64,000 nt of DNA, taken from contig WBMV01007804.1 of assembly GCA_013396655.1 (NCBI GenBank), positions 1,307,291 through 1,371,290 of the forward strand, in the 5' to 3' direction. The stretch comes from Campylorhamphus procurvoides (lineage: Eukaryota > Chordata > Aves > Passeriformes > Dendrocolaptidae). The notes under the pieces were generated by a model. It was not told where the DNA came from. It saw only the letters and a program-made list of their open reading frames with translations, and ran no database searches. The position numbers and the translations under genes were made by a program. This document shows, piece by piece, positions 11,088 through 24,200 of the stretch (positions are counted from its first letter, which is position 1; every line of letters begins with the position of its first letter).

Positions 11088-12158
11088 CTGCAGTTTGGAG
11101 GAAAATAAACAAATGTTGTCTCTGCTTGTCACTTTCTTCTTTTTGCTTTCCTTGTTCCCTCTCCTAAAAGCACCAGCAGACTAAATTCTAAGTGCAAAGA
11201 AGACTAAATAATAAAAACCTCGTATCTGGTGGCTACTTCTGTGAAAATTGATGGGGTTTGGTTCTCACATGTTTTCTAGTGAAACACGTAAATGATTGCT
11301 TATTTGTGTCATTGACCATTAAGTTCCGTAACAGAACAACAATGACAGAAAGAGAGAATAGCTCAAACAAACTGAACAAACCTCAAGATTATTCATTCAT
11401 GTTCTTCAAACCCAAATTAGTGCAATTTACAGAAAGTATCCTGGTTATGAATGCATCACTGCAGGATGACTCATGTGTGATACCCAACTTGAAACCCAAA
11501 TATTAGGTATAAGTTAATATAAATCTATATAACTATTACGTTAATATGAACTGTAAGTTTGAAAATCATATCTACTAAGATGGGTGGACCTTGATTCTTA
11601 AAGTTCTCTCCCTGTGCAGCTCACAAAGAGGTGATAAAAGCAGAGTTGGTCTTTCACTTTCTTAAATCATGTGTCAGCTAAGGTCAGACAGAGCTCTACT
11701 CACTCAGCTGGAGTGGTTCTTACAAAACACGCTGCTGGTCAAAGCAGTTCTACCACCCTGTGAGAGGGGAATTCCTTATTCTTATTTGCCTCCTCAGAGT
11801 AGCTTCTAGTCCATTTACCACTCTTGGCAACTTCTCAGTTATAATTCAGACTTGGTTCATCACTCAAAATTACATGAAAGAAAACCAAATTCACTATTTC
11901 CCCCCCACATCATGTTTTAAACACTTTTACATTTGAAAAAATCCTTTGGGATTAATGAGTAGTGAAAAACCCAAAGTCAAATTTTCTCAAAGACAAATTC
12001 ATCACCAAAACAAGTTAGTATGCATCCTCAGTTACAACTATAGTGTGTATTCAATTGGATTCATGTAGATTTTTTTCAAGCCTCCAGCCAAAAAAGGACA
12101 AAAAAGAATATTTCATATTTATACAGTTTTACAGCATGGTAAGTTGTTTCAGAATTCT

Positions 12159-12206
12159 ATGGTCCATGAAGAAAAGGTGATTCTTTTCTGCTTTGTCATG
12201 GACCAT
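12159..12206. repeat. Imperfect hairpin with 10-bp perfect outer arms
   Basis: ATGGTCCATG (12159-12168) is the exact reverse complement of CATGGACCAT (12197-12206). Inside, AGAAAAG pairs with CTTTTCT, leaving a one-sided bulge. Outside, TTC can pair with GAA after one mismatch. The whole is a roughly 50-base stem-loop. Confidence 0.7.
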
Positions 12207-12219
12207 GGAAAACTCAGAC

Positions 12220-12248
12220 TTTAGGTATAAACTGTACTTATACCTAAA
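12220..12248. repeat. Perfect 11-bp inverted repeat with a 7-base loop
   Basis: TTTAGGTATAA (12220-12230) and TTATACCTAAA (12238-12248) are exact reverse complements around ACTGTAC. It starts 14 bases after the preceding hairpin. Confidence 0.85.
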
Positions 12249-13028
12249 AACACTTTTGATGGAATTTCTGAATAAAAATGGATGGATTTAGTTAAAAAAG
12301 GCTCACCCTATGAATAAATCATGGATTATGGGAGACTCATATCTCACACTGAGCAGCACAGGTCCCCACCATAAATGAATGGTTAAACTACATAAATATG
12401 CTGCAGGTAATTGCCATTCAGCACAATTACAGGGAATTAATATATCTTGTAAATGCCCTGTGCTCACACTACACTGTAGTTAAGTAAATTACATACTCTC
12501 CATTAGAGGCTACAAAAGGTGTAAGTGCAGATATAGAAATTTTATTTTTTTAAAACATATACATTAAGTATGATGGAGGTCAAATTCATTTCCACTTGAC
12601 AAAACAAATACCTGAAGCAAGTTGCTCCTCTGGTAGCACTTCCATACATTTGCAAAATTTTTTGATTTCAAGAATATAATGTGCAGGTGTAAGAGTGAGA
12701 GGTTAACACGAACCCAGTTAAATACCTGCACTAGTGAAAAGCATAACCCTTTTAATACCTAAACCCTTCTCAAATCCCTCCACAAGCAAAAGTCCAAGGG
12801 ACCAATTCCCAGCTCCTGTTACTGTACCAATGCATCCATTCTCTTCTGTTGCCCCTCAGCACACCTCTGTGTGGTGCCTTTCCATGGCTTTCTTGAAACT
12901 TCTTCCTCCCTTCATTTCACCTAATCAAGTCTCCTTGTGACTCTACTGATGAACTCCCCACGACTGGGTTGAGCCAGTAAGGAAACTGTGTCTGAGTGGG
13001 GTGCGTAGGGAGTCAAGGGGGGACCCAT

Positions 13029-13094
13029 CCCATCACTGGAGCCTCTCGCTGTGAAGGGGCTTCAGTCCCAGCAGTGAAAGTCTCCAGTGATGGG
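13029..13094. repeat. 66-base stem-loop with 13-bp perfect arms
   Basis: CCCATCACTGGAG (13029-13041) is exactly complementary to CTCCAGTGATGGG (13082-13094), separated by 40 bases. The local sequence is more GC-rich than the intron around it. Confidence 0.85.
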
Positions 13095-16000
13095 ACTGTG
13101 ACTACCAGAGTGGCTCCTGCACGGTCAGAATGGAAAGTTTCCTGAACACTTTAGAACTGCCTCACACCTGTTTTTAACCTTATACCCTGCCATTATTTCT
13201 CTTCTTTCCATTCTGCCTCACCTCCAGCCTTTGGACAGGCATAGTAAGAAGAATAATACAAAGACAAAATATTACAATATTGTACCTGTGAGTCCTGAAT
13301 GACTTTTTCCTCCAGTACAGGTTCTTATTGCAATGCCAACATCACACCAAGCCAGTGACAGGAACTGGTACAACTATACCAATACAGAGGAGCATTCTGC
13401 TAATGTATAGCTATACCCTCCTCTGCAGGTACAGTTTTGTACCACAGATGTATAAAAACTGCCTTTTGCAAGTATAATTTTTCCATGTCATCATGACTCC
13501 AGGCAAAACAAGCTAGGCCAAGAGAAGTTGAACTATGTGATTATAACTACATTTACAGCAGTGGTTTGTGTTAGCTCTGCTGTGTCACGCAGATCCTACA
13601 CATCATCGGATCCTTTACTGACATACTGAAATGCAGCAGGCAGGAGGACTGGCCATACAGTTCACTTCAAGAATGGTTTTTATGTGCACAAATACAAAGA
13701 GAAAAGTTTTGACAGATATTGTTAAACAAGAGACTAGACAAAATGGATTAATGCCTCAGCAAAATAATGCGTAAACCTGCTCTAGATGAAAAGTGAACTA
13801 TAAGAAATAGAAGTGTAGCTTCGCCACAGATTGACAGATCTTAGCTGTACCCCAGGCAGATTTGCTACTATACCTGTACTAGTAAAACTCAGGTAATAGA
13901 TCCCCTGTGGAAGATAAAAAGTAACGGGTTTACAGCACTCTGAGCTCTGTAAAGGAAACAAAAGTGCTACAACACGATTAACTCAATTTTTCCCCCATTC
14001 TCCTCTGAGATTACATGGAGAATATGGCTTTGTGAGAATGCCAAGACAAATGACAAAGTGAAAGGCAGTCTTTGTCTTTAGGAGACAAGGTAATGACTGT
14101 CTAAAGAAAAAAGGACCTGCACATGGTCTCACAATATATCAGAAGGAGAAAAAGGGAAAATCCCTATTTCTTGAGATTCCCTCACTACTTGCTTCCCCAC
14201 AGCAAGGTTCTCTGACATGCTTTAAGCTCCAAATCCTAATACAGTTCAATCAGACTACTTTAAGGGACTCAGCTGAGCAGCATCTCTGAATGAGAAACTT
14301 AATCTGTACTGGCAAGAGAAAATTAAGTTTCTTTTTCACAAAGAGCATGTTCATCCAAAGGTACTTGCTTCTTATGATTCCAATCTGCATGATTATGTCT
14401 CTGCCCTGTGCATAATTAATAGATTAAACTTTGAGTCAAAACCAATTCTTATTTAGGTTTCAATTCACACAGAATAGAATTAGTAAGGCAAAAAAAATGT
14501 CATCAATAAGGTCACAGGCAAGCATGTAAGATGAAATTATTAGCATTTACACTTCTCAGTTCCATACCCCTACTCACTGTGTTGCCTGAACTGCAAAGTG
14601 GTAAGATAACTGTGCAAATTACACTATGGTAGAGCGTGGATGGAACTTTCAATACTCTGATCTCTTGGGGAAAAAAAAAAAAAGGATTTTTCGAAATAAG
14701 GCTTAAAAATATCCTTTTACTACACTCTTTTGCTGGATCTGCACTACTGCAACCTATTGCTAGCAGACAGATCAATAAAAAAAATAAAGAAATTTTAAAA
14801 AATTTAAAAATTTCATCAATTTTTATATATACTCACTTGTTTTATCTGGCTTTAGAAAAATGCCCTGAGTTTGTGGCCTGTTTTTCTAAAGGCAAAAAAG
14901 TCCAAATGGACAATTGATTCATTGCTGACACATGAGAAGGGTTGGTTTTGGCTTGCTGCTGGTATTAAGAGTCAGGAGTTATTTGACACATGGTGCTCAA
15001 GCCCAATTTAATTTACTTTTATACAACATCTTTCATGAAGGGTATCATAAAATCATTTTTAGGGGTATCCATTTTAAATTTAAGGAAAGATAGTAAACTG
15101 TGAGAGCAAGATTTAAAGGTGGATGTAGAAAGTTTGGATCATAGGATGATAAAGAATTTTTAGAAACAGCAGATGGCCCTCCAAGACATATGAGATGCTC
15201 ATGAACAGGACAAGTGTAATGGAGTGGAGAGTACACTCACAGCAGGGAAACCCAGAGAAGAAGGGTCTTGGGATACATAAGAAAATCAGAAGCTTCTGTG
15301 AATAGCAATAAAAGTTGATGACAGAAACAATGGGGTTTAGTCCTCTCTTCTTTCAAGGAATCTGCATCTTTCAGACAGGATTCTGCCTCCAGATGCACTT
15401 ACACTGAACATCTGAAAAAGGAACTACAGCAAGTCAACTGAGGAACTAAAGTACACTTTACAATGGCAGAAGGGGCACGGACAAGGTACAAAACTTCTAC
15501 AGGCACTGTAAGAAATACTTGAAAGTGTAGGAAGAAGAAGAAGAAAGCCTACAGGTTACAGCAAGGCCAGGGTTTCCAATCAATACACAAAGTGCACTTA
15601 AAGACAGGAAACCAAATGAGATTCCAAATCAGAATTTCACAGATGGTTCTATTAATTACACATTGACCTGCAACCTACATCCAACCTGATATTTGGATAT
15701 TTGAAATCTCATATTCAACTTGTGAGTCAGATGGGATGTGAGATCAAGGATCTCGCTGTAGAAAGGGAACAATGGATGATGAAATCTTTTGGTGCTGAGT
15801 GTAATGATCATTAGCACACAAGTATTCTCTTCCCCCATCATTCAAAACTAAATGGATTCCAGAAATCATCAGGTCTTTCAGGTGCTTCTGCAGGAGGCAG
15901 GATGAAGTGCTCATTAATGCAGTCCATATAACAGTACATGAAAGCTTTTGACAGAACTTCACAAAGCTGTCTGCTTGACTAAACCACTCTGGTCCAAGAA

Positions 16001-17690
16001 CAATTCATCACGTCACCATTTTGGCTTCATTTTGGTGTTTTTTTTCTGGATTGCAGTAAAGCAGGAGCAGCAGAATATTTATTCTCTTTGCTGTCTCATA
16101 ACTTGGGGAAATTCTACAGGAATTCATCCCCAAACCATTTCAAAATACTCTTTTGGGGAAGAACTCTGGACGAGAACATCAAATCCCTGTGTTAGCAACA
16201 CTGGGAGGAAACCAATTTGCACTTAAAGATAGCCCACACACAAAAAAAATTTCACCCTGAGGCAACTCTGCAGGCCATGTTAAGCTACCCAAGGGATCAC
16301 CGTGGTCTGGGGTTTCAAACTTCAGATACTCTGATGAAGAGGCAGAAGAAAGGGAGCTGAGCTTCACGTTATACCACAGACTTACAAGCTACAGAAGCCA
16401 GAAGTGCAGCTCAGTGCTTTCTGCATGACGGTGATGGAGCAAAGCAAAAAAAGTTGAGAATGTTACTGACCTTGTTTCACTGCTAATGAGACGTGCAGAG
16501 ATTCTGCAAGTGCAGGAATTTTAACAGTCCACTATTGCTGTGTTCTTTCCGACAGTGAAAACAAAACTCTTTAGTATATATTGTATACTGCATTGAAACA
16601 TGTTGAGCTGACCATCAATAAAGGCTCATTATTTCCATTTTTTAGCAATTAGAGAATGGGCTTAGAAGTGTTGAAGTTTCCATCTTTAGCTTCCAAACAT
16701 AATTCACCATAAACATCTGAACATTTGACCTGTAAGCCTGTGTTACAGTAGAAATGTTCAAGCTGGATACAGAACAAAGCTAATTTACACAGTGTGACAC
16801 TTGCTCTCACAACTATGTTACTTTCATTAATCAAACTGACTTGCTCTAGGCTAGTTCAGGTAATTTTTACACTCCACTATAAATACGACCACTTCTAAAA
16901 TTTTCCCTTTCAATTAAAGACATACACTATTTTAACTAACACTTCTTACATCTCTAATAGATGAGCTGTGATTCCTGCAGTGCCATCTCAACATCACCAG
17001 AGTACTGCCAGCTTCTCCCCTTCTGCTGCAAGTCACCATCCCCACGGCACAGCTGACACTTTAGCTGCTTCAACACAGTGTCTGCTCCCTTTTGCTGACA
17101 GCTGAATTTAAGCTGCCAGAGGGCAAGAAAGAACTATCAGAGTCCAGTAGTGCTTTCTACCACCACCAAAGCTTACTTGAATTAACGTGAATCAGGGCAT
17201 TTATTTCCTTACTTGTAGACTACATACATTCAGAAAGACCTGCATGCATATATAATATGTTTTTCTTTGCCTTGCAGTTAGCATCAAAGTGCTGACTTCA
17301 TTTGCTTTACTACCACGGCCACTGAACATGAAGAAAAACCACCTGCTATGCAGCTGCATAATATTGTTTCTCCTCTCTTTGGCTATTTCCTCCTTTGAGG
17401 ATATACTTATAACATCCCTAGGAGACAGTGGAAGCAGCAGCACCCTTGTATTATGTATGAGAAAGGCCAGAAGGACAACTGAGTGAAAGAAATTATTAAA
17501 GGCTGCACAAAGCTTGTGGAAAGGAGCCAGGATGTGAATCCTTGCACTAGAGCACACCATCATCTCTGTAGAACACACCTACCGTGTGTTTCAGGAGCTT
17601 CAGAAACTATATATGAAGAGTTTGGAACATAAGACTCTAACTCTCCCTATGGTTCTGTTTACATGGCCCATGGTTTAATGAGATACTTAC

Positions 17691-17802
17691 TTTTGTAAGA
17701 ATTCATCAGACCCATAAACACTTAGAAGGTATTTCTCCTGGGCTGGGTATCGATTTGTGCAACGGAGGATCTCTACAATTAAGTCATGAGAGATACAGCC
17801 TG
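17691..17802 (-). CDS. PIK3C2G: PIK3C2G coding exon 4 (core of the Ras-binding domain)
   Basis: A 112-base exon with donor GTAAGT (17690 downward) and acceptor TTATTTACAG (17803 upward). Two bases complete the codon begun by exon 21112-21269. Then 36 codons (residues about 301-336) run from GCISHDLIVEILR through YLLSVYGSDEFLQ, leaving AA. The pattern 'DLI.EIL' followed by 'L.V.G..EFLQ' is that of the PI3K Ras-binding fold, a ubiquitin-like domain used in class II enzymes for regulation by small GTPases. The acceptor is of NAGNAG type (TACAGCAG), so use of the second AG would start the exon at 17799 and drop one residue without changing frame. Confidence 0.93.
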
Positions 17803-20800
17803 CTGTAAATAAAGATAGCAAGAAAAAATTATTAGCAGCTTGCCAGAGAATTCCAGGCTAGACACTTGAGCAAAGAAAAGTAGGTATTTATTTTTGCAAC
17901 TCCTAACAACTGCTGCAGACTAGCTCCATCAAGAGGAATTAAATCAGGACACACTTGATTTTATTATTTGTTTAATTTTTCTTCAAATATCTTACATGTC
18001 ACAGAATCTATGTCCATTTAGAGGAAACTAGGCATTTGTTAGGTAGCTGGGAAGAAGAAGAGATGAGTAACATTCCCAAGAAGAAAGGAAGAGACAAATG
18101 GTGATTTAATCTTCTTTTTCATTTTCCTTATGAATATCTTGGTACATTTCCAATGTGCAAACATGGCCTGATGCAAAAGTTGACTCTGTAGCTGCTCATG
18201 ACACAGGATGGCTTCAGAATTTTACTTGGTATTATTTCTGCCATGCACATATTTTAGTCATAACAAAGTGGCAAATTAATACTCAAATGCATTTTATATA
18301 TATATGTAATAGATTATATCAATATCATTTAATATATATAACCACATAATATAGAAATATATATAATCCCTATAAATTAAGAAGTTCTATGTCAGTCTGT
18401 ACAATCTGCTGTTCAGAAATACTCCAGCAATTTGAGAATTTTTTTCAGAGCTACTTCAGCTTTTTAAGCCATTTTTCACCACTTGCCAATACACTTTCTC
18501 TCTGTCCATTTTAGAAGAACTGATTAAAACCAAAATGAATAGTTGTATATTCTGGATAATGTCTCATAAGCTTTTTCTTTACAGGCCTGCAGATCACTGT
18601 GCACTTACACTGATCCTGCAAATCTGATATATCTTCCTCTAGCAGAAAATAGATCTGACTCTTCAGTGAAAAGTTTTCAGTAAATGTACAGAAATGGTTT
18701 AACAATGAAAAATAAAGCCTGGACTTCCTCCACAATTCTGTGACAATCCCATTGTCTTTTCTGTTAACAGCTACAGACAAAGTAGAGTTTCCTTTCTCTT
18801 TTTTATTTGTGGTATTTCTTTATTGCTTCATAAATAGAGGCTGTAAGAGCCCTTTCTAGAAGCCTGAAGTGAACTTTTGGATATATAAATGGAAACTACA
18901 TACCAATCGCCAGAAACTAAACATGTAGCTCAGCTTTGTGTGTTGACTAATTTACACTGGTCCAGGTTCAGACAACTGGTTCAAACCGAGCCTAACCAAC
19001 CAGTTTCATCAGGATTAACAATGTTCTGAATTACCCAATCATCCCCAGAAGCCAATGAATAGAAAAGAATAGAATAGAAAATAACAGAAAAGAAATCAGG
19101 TTCAGAGCTGTCAAGCTATTATTTTAGAACAAACCAGGAAATATAAAACTGTTTTTGTAGGGAAGTTTAAGGGAATGTGATACTGAAAAAAAACTTCAGA
19201 GAATACTTGACATTTTTAGGAGAGGAGACTGTGACAGAAACAAAGCTGAAATAAAACGGAGTTGTTTAGCATACCTAGCTTGCTTTTGGGTTTGGTCATC
19301 CCCAGGGGAAAAAAATGCATCAATGGATTCAAAAGCTCCTTCCAAAAATTTTCATTTTCTTTGCAAAATTGTTTTTCTTTTGCTCTGAAAGCCTCTTCAA
19401 TTACACATTTTCTACCAGTTTTACTAGTTTTAAACATTTATCCCTCTGACAACTCCTCATACTTGGTTTGACATGCAAACCGCAGTGCCCATTTCCTAAA
19501 TTTATACACTCCAGAAAACAAAGAATGGCACTGAATCTTGAATTAAAATTGTAACATGCATTTTTCTCAGGTCACTCCTTGGAAAAAATCTGAAACTTCC
19601 TAGTATCATTTGCACTCTGCAGACCCATTCTCCTTCCCTTTCTCTGCCAAAGGTTTTTGCACAATTGAAAAATTCTTTAGATTAGATGGGGCAAAAAAGC
19701 ATACTCCCTCCCCCCAGTTTAACCTTATTGCTTACTTAGACTGTGAGCAAGTTTAGGACAGAACTATTTCTTACATCCTCTCCAGTTTTAGCTGTGCCTT
19801 CTAAAGAGATTTTGTAAATAAAGTTAAGCAGACTGAAAAAAAATTAAAAATCGAACCATCTGTAATGTTACATGATAAAACATTTGCCCATAGTTAAAAC
19901 TTCTGCATTACAGGGAACTTCAATGTAGATCCCTTGCCTTGCTGACAGAAGTGCTGGAATTACCACCTTCTGATCCAGCTGTCCCAAGATCTCTCATGGC
20001 ATCCACAAAACATTGGTTTGAGATGATACAATCTACTACTTCTCCATGGCTTTCCAATAACTATGTAGATGTTCTCAAATCAAGCAAGCAAACTTGTATG
20101 AACAAATTTGAAGTTTTGGCTACCTTATTTATGAAGGGTTTTTTTTTAATATGTGTGACAGACATTCTGTAGAGCTTTGGATTTGTGGTTTTCAACCTGC
20201 CAAACACACTCATACTCAGCTTGTCACAGGCAAATAATTCCTTGACAACTGAAGAAATTATTTAGGAGGGGAAAAAAAAAAGAAAAATACTATCATTTAA
20301 TGAAGAAGCACAGGAAGAGAGATAGAAGAATTTATTTCACTTTTGCATATGTTGCAGAAGTAAAAATTCTCCAATTCATCACACATACAGGATGCACAGG
20401 AGCAGTAGCAGCTTCCCAAAGTCACCACTGACAGAATAATCTAGGCTGGGAACAACCTCAGTAGGTCCATCTATTCCAGGCTGCACCTCTTCAAAAGGGG
20501 GTTAACACTGAATTCAGACCAGCTTGGTCAGAGTTTTGTCTTGTAAGACCTTAAAGAACCTCCAAATCTGGAGACTGCACAATTTCCAATTGTGTTCCAA
20601 TTAGTAATCATTAGTAATTGTTCCAATTAGTAATTATTCTTCTTTACTCTTTTCACCTAGTTGGAATTTCTCCATTCATTTTATGACTGTTGTACTTTAC
20701 CAGACCTGTGCATAACCTTGAACATAAAGGAGTTTCAGCACTGTGGATTTTAAGTCTTACATTCAGAAATAGAGTCAAGGCTGTGAGAAGTTCCACAACT

Positions 20801-21111
20801 ACATAAGGACTACCCCTACATTTTAAATTAGGCACAAGATTAAATTCCTTCTGGACTAAAGTCTGAATGATGGGAATGCCAGAATTGATCCCAATTGTGA
20901 TTCGAAAAAGCAGAGATCTACATATTAGCAGAGAGTGACATTTAACATGAGCTCAAATTTACATCAAATATCCTGAACATGCTTGACAAAGCTTGGACTC
21001 AAGACTCCCATAAGGCTTGCTCTCCAGGTATCTTTCTAGACAATAAATGCATTTTGTTATCATCTCCATGGAACTGAGTTGTGGAAGGATATGGACACCT
21101 CAATCACTTAC
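17803..21111 (-). other. PIK3C2G: PIK3C2G intron with an old CR1 relic
   Basis: A 3.3-kb intron. It has an AT-rich TATA-repeat patch at 18295-18365 and the antisense CR1 relic at 20427-20720. An 8-bp inverted repeat AACTGGTT/AACCAGTT lies near 18975-19005. I recognise nothing else. Confidence 0.7.
20427..20720 (-). mobile_element. Old CR1 3' region, antisense
   Basis: The order of blocks ('aataatctaggctggga', 'gtccatctattcca', 'cttgtaagaccttaaagaacctcc', 'ggagactgcacaattt', then 'ttggaatttct') follows an antisense avian CR1 3' region at high divergence. A 26-base internal tandem duplication sits inside it: GTTCCAATTAGTAAT occurs at 20594 and 20620. Confidence 0.55.
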
Positions 21112-21269
21112 CTTGTTGTGTAAGAAGCAGAGGACATGGTGAAAAATCTGTCCAAACACTGATTCTGAATTTTGTTCCACCAAGGATATGGTCTGGGAAC
21201 CTTGTTGTGACACTCCAGATTTTCCCAGTATTTGTCTTCAAGTCAGAAGCAGGATAAGCATTTCTGATT
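21112..21269 (-). CDS. PIK3C2G: PIK3C2G coding exon 3 (linker into the Ras-binding domain)
   Basis: A 158-base exon with acceptor GTCTTTACAG (21270 upward) and donor GTAAGTGA (21111 downward). Its first base completes Lys with the AA left by exon 25271-25353; 52 codons follow and one base remains. Residues about 248-299 contain IRNAYPASDL, then GKIWSVTTRFP and FRISVWTDFS. The GKIWS block before a first beta-strand pair is shared with the class II gamma linker immediately ahead of the Ras-binding domain. The beginning of the domain's first strands lies here. Splice phase and homology agree on both sides. Confidence 0.92.
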
Positions 21270-24200
21270 CTGTAAAGACAACGTGAAGAAACTATGTCTA
21301 AACAGGTGTGCATTTTTGATCTCTTAAGAACAAAAAAAATAATTCTACAAGATACCTATAAGAATAGCACAGAGTTGTTACAATAAAATTCTGTGAAAAG
21401 AAATGGTAGCAACTCAAACTGTGTTTGCCTACATTAGAAAGATAACTACATATCAGCACACACAACTAAATCTTTTATTTTTAGAAAAAACATCAGTAAA
21501 ATCTTCATGAACCTGAGCTTGACCTCAGTGAAACCAAAAGGAGTTTAAACAGAGACTTCAGTGTACACTGAGCACTGTAGGAATAATGGTGCTCAAATAT
21601 GTACTTAAATAACGAAGTTTTAACATAAAACCAACCAAGAGCACGTGCAGAGACAGCTGTGACTGGGACAGCTGCTCAAAATGAATACAGGAACATGCTT
21701 CTTATGCAAAACCTTAAGCAGTCTCTATTTTCACAACTCTCAAATCCAATCTGAAATCCTCACTACCAAAACCCTGGGTATTTATGTAAATGTCCATAGA
21801 GTGCCGTAATTGTTACAGACATTGAGTCCCACTGATATACCATTACCTATAAAATATATTGCCCCTTCTCCTCTCAATTACCATAGACTTGCAGAAACTA
21901 ATTCCTTCTGACGTACCATTTCCTAATGAACAGTGGTCACAGGTGTTATGTCTGTCATCTGAGACTCAATTTGCTTTATAAGCAAATACACTTTGTAGCT
22001 GCAGGTAAGGGTACATATTGTACCAGCTAAAGCTTTACATTTCACTAATTGGCCTGAATATTTAGTAGCTAAATTCAAACATCCTTTATTAAGCATATTG
22101 CATTCTCTTTTGTTTGTTAGTTCAAGAAGCACTTTGTAGCTTCTGAGTTGGTAGCCCTTTATACCGTCTCTGATTACAAAGTATTTTGAACCCTAGTTCT
22201 CTCACCTAGAGGCCTTCATTACTATGTTACCTCCTGCCTCAGAACTGCTGCCCAAGTCTCTTAAACAACCATATGAACTACTCATGTGTGCCATGTATTC
22301 TACAATATGAGAAGGAAAATAAAATCTAGGCTTCCAAAATTAATAATCCAGTGAAGCAGCCCATTTCTTATAATGAAAAATCAGGGGGCACGATGCTTCA
22401 GTGGGGTAGGAGGAAATGAGGCTTGACAAGAATACCTCCAGTACAAGGTAGATTTATACTCATCATTAAAAACCATCACACTACAGAGGCTGTTTGCATG
22501 ACCTATATAGCTGATGTCAGTCTATTTTCTTTGTGTGCAAGGTACACTGAAAGCTTTCCCCTAGCACCAAATTCATTCTTGTAAGCTGTTTCTGTAAGGA
22601 GGCCAAGGACTGAGTAAGACTGGAAACTTCACTACCCTTTCTCCAGCATCAAATTAAGGAGCTATGTACACACACAGGGTATGACTCACCTCCTCAACTT
22701 ACTGGCACTTCAAAACTAAGCAAACCTCATCTCCTTCCCTACCCTGCTTACACTTGAGGATAATGTGAGGACACAAATTTGCTCTTCACAATTTTCAGTT
22801 AAAAATGCATTCAGCTTCAGAAAGTGTTGCTCATTTATGACCATCTACTATTTTCATGTAATTAAAAGGCTTCTGGCCAGAGCAGTAAGGCAAAAGACAT
22901 CCATTAGAAAACTTGGAAAGTTTAGATCTTCCAAAGCATAACTGAAGTACAATACAAGTATAGCACAAAGAAAGTCTTGTGCTGCTTGTTTTCTGTGCTG
23001 CAACAACTCAATGTATGTGGAATGAACTAATATTTACAGGGATTTTCTATTTCACAGCATTTCATAACACAATGCATTTTGCTGTGGTGCAGAGCACATC
23101 CCTGAAGACAGTGGGAGGTAGAGGAACTCTGCATTTTGCAGCATTGAACCCTGAGACTATTGGCTTGGCATCTTCTGGTATTAAACTCACTTTAGGACAT
23201 ATTCTGAAGCCCCCCATGGATGAATGCTCACTACAGCTACGTTCATAATTGTAGAAGTAACCTGATAAAGTGATTTTGAAGATGATTTACAGTTACGTAC
23301 AAGCAAACATTTCAATTATAGACTTCTACCTGTACAAGTATTACCTAGAGAAAGACATGATGGGTTCCTATTTGAGCTACATGCTGGAGCTGCAAGTATG
23401 CATGACACAGAGTTTGAATTATACATCTTACCTCTGACATATGAAACTGCCAGCAACTGAGATTCATTGGGGACTTGGAAGGATGCTCATTTGGCAAGAC
23501 TGAGTATAAAAGTTATTTGAAAATTTATGACATTTTTTGATCTTTTGGTTGCAGTGACATTTTGTCCTAAAAGTGTTTTTCTATTTACTTGACAGAAGAA
23601 AAGCAAAGGTTGTTCTTATTTTCTTTTAAAGGGTATTTGCTCATGATGCATGCAAAACCAGTTCCTGTAAACCAGCAATGGCTTGTTTCTATTTATCTTT
23701 TTAGCCCTGTAAATAAACTCATTTATTCAAAAATCAATAGAAAGCTTTTCCTATAATTAGAATGTTTAGACATTAAAAAAGTCTGAAAATCTAAGAAAAA
23801 AGCTGTCATGTGGACTGTGCCTTCATGCACCACATGGTAGAAAAATTGGGTTGGCGTTCAGCCTGATGAATTGTGGAATAGTAGAAAGCTGAAACCAATG
23901 TGACTGAGTATGTTTTGAAGCTGACCATCCACCCCATAGAAATATATAACATATCCAATGTTAATTTCAGTGCAACATCAAACTAGGTCTTTTGGTTGGA
24001 CTTTTTTTTCCTTTCTTTTAAGAGAAGCAGGCTTAGCTGACCTTGAATAAAATCAGTTCATTAAAGTCTAATAAAAAAAAAAGGCAGCACTCTATTTTCC
24101 AACTAGTCTTCGGAGGGGGAAAGCGTGCATTTGTGCTAACAATTTGGCTGTGATCAGTGAGCACCTACAAAGGAAAATTAATCTGCACAGATGGTCTAAA

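Larger units (their letters stand above)
11088..17690 (-). other. PIK3C2G: PIK3C2G intron
   Basis: A 6.6-kb intron. It has two groups of strong inverted repeats (12159-12248 and 13029-13094, listed separately) and A-runs near 14670 and 14780. I see no exon, recognisable transposon or RNA gene. The short open frames on both strands have no recognisable product. Confidence 0.7.

Noticed and set aside
18960..19010. GGTTCAAACC, similar to a tRNA B box
   Set aside because: No A box at the right distance and no cloverleaf could be formed; it is part of a short inverted repeat.
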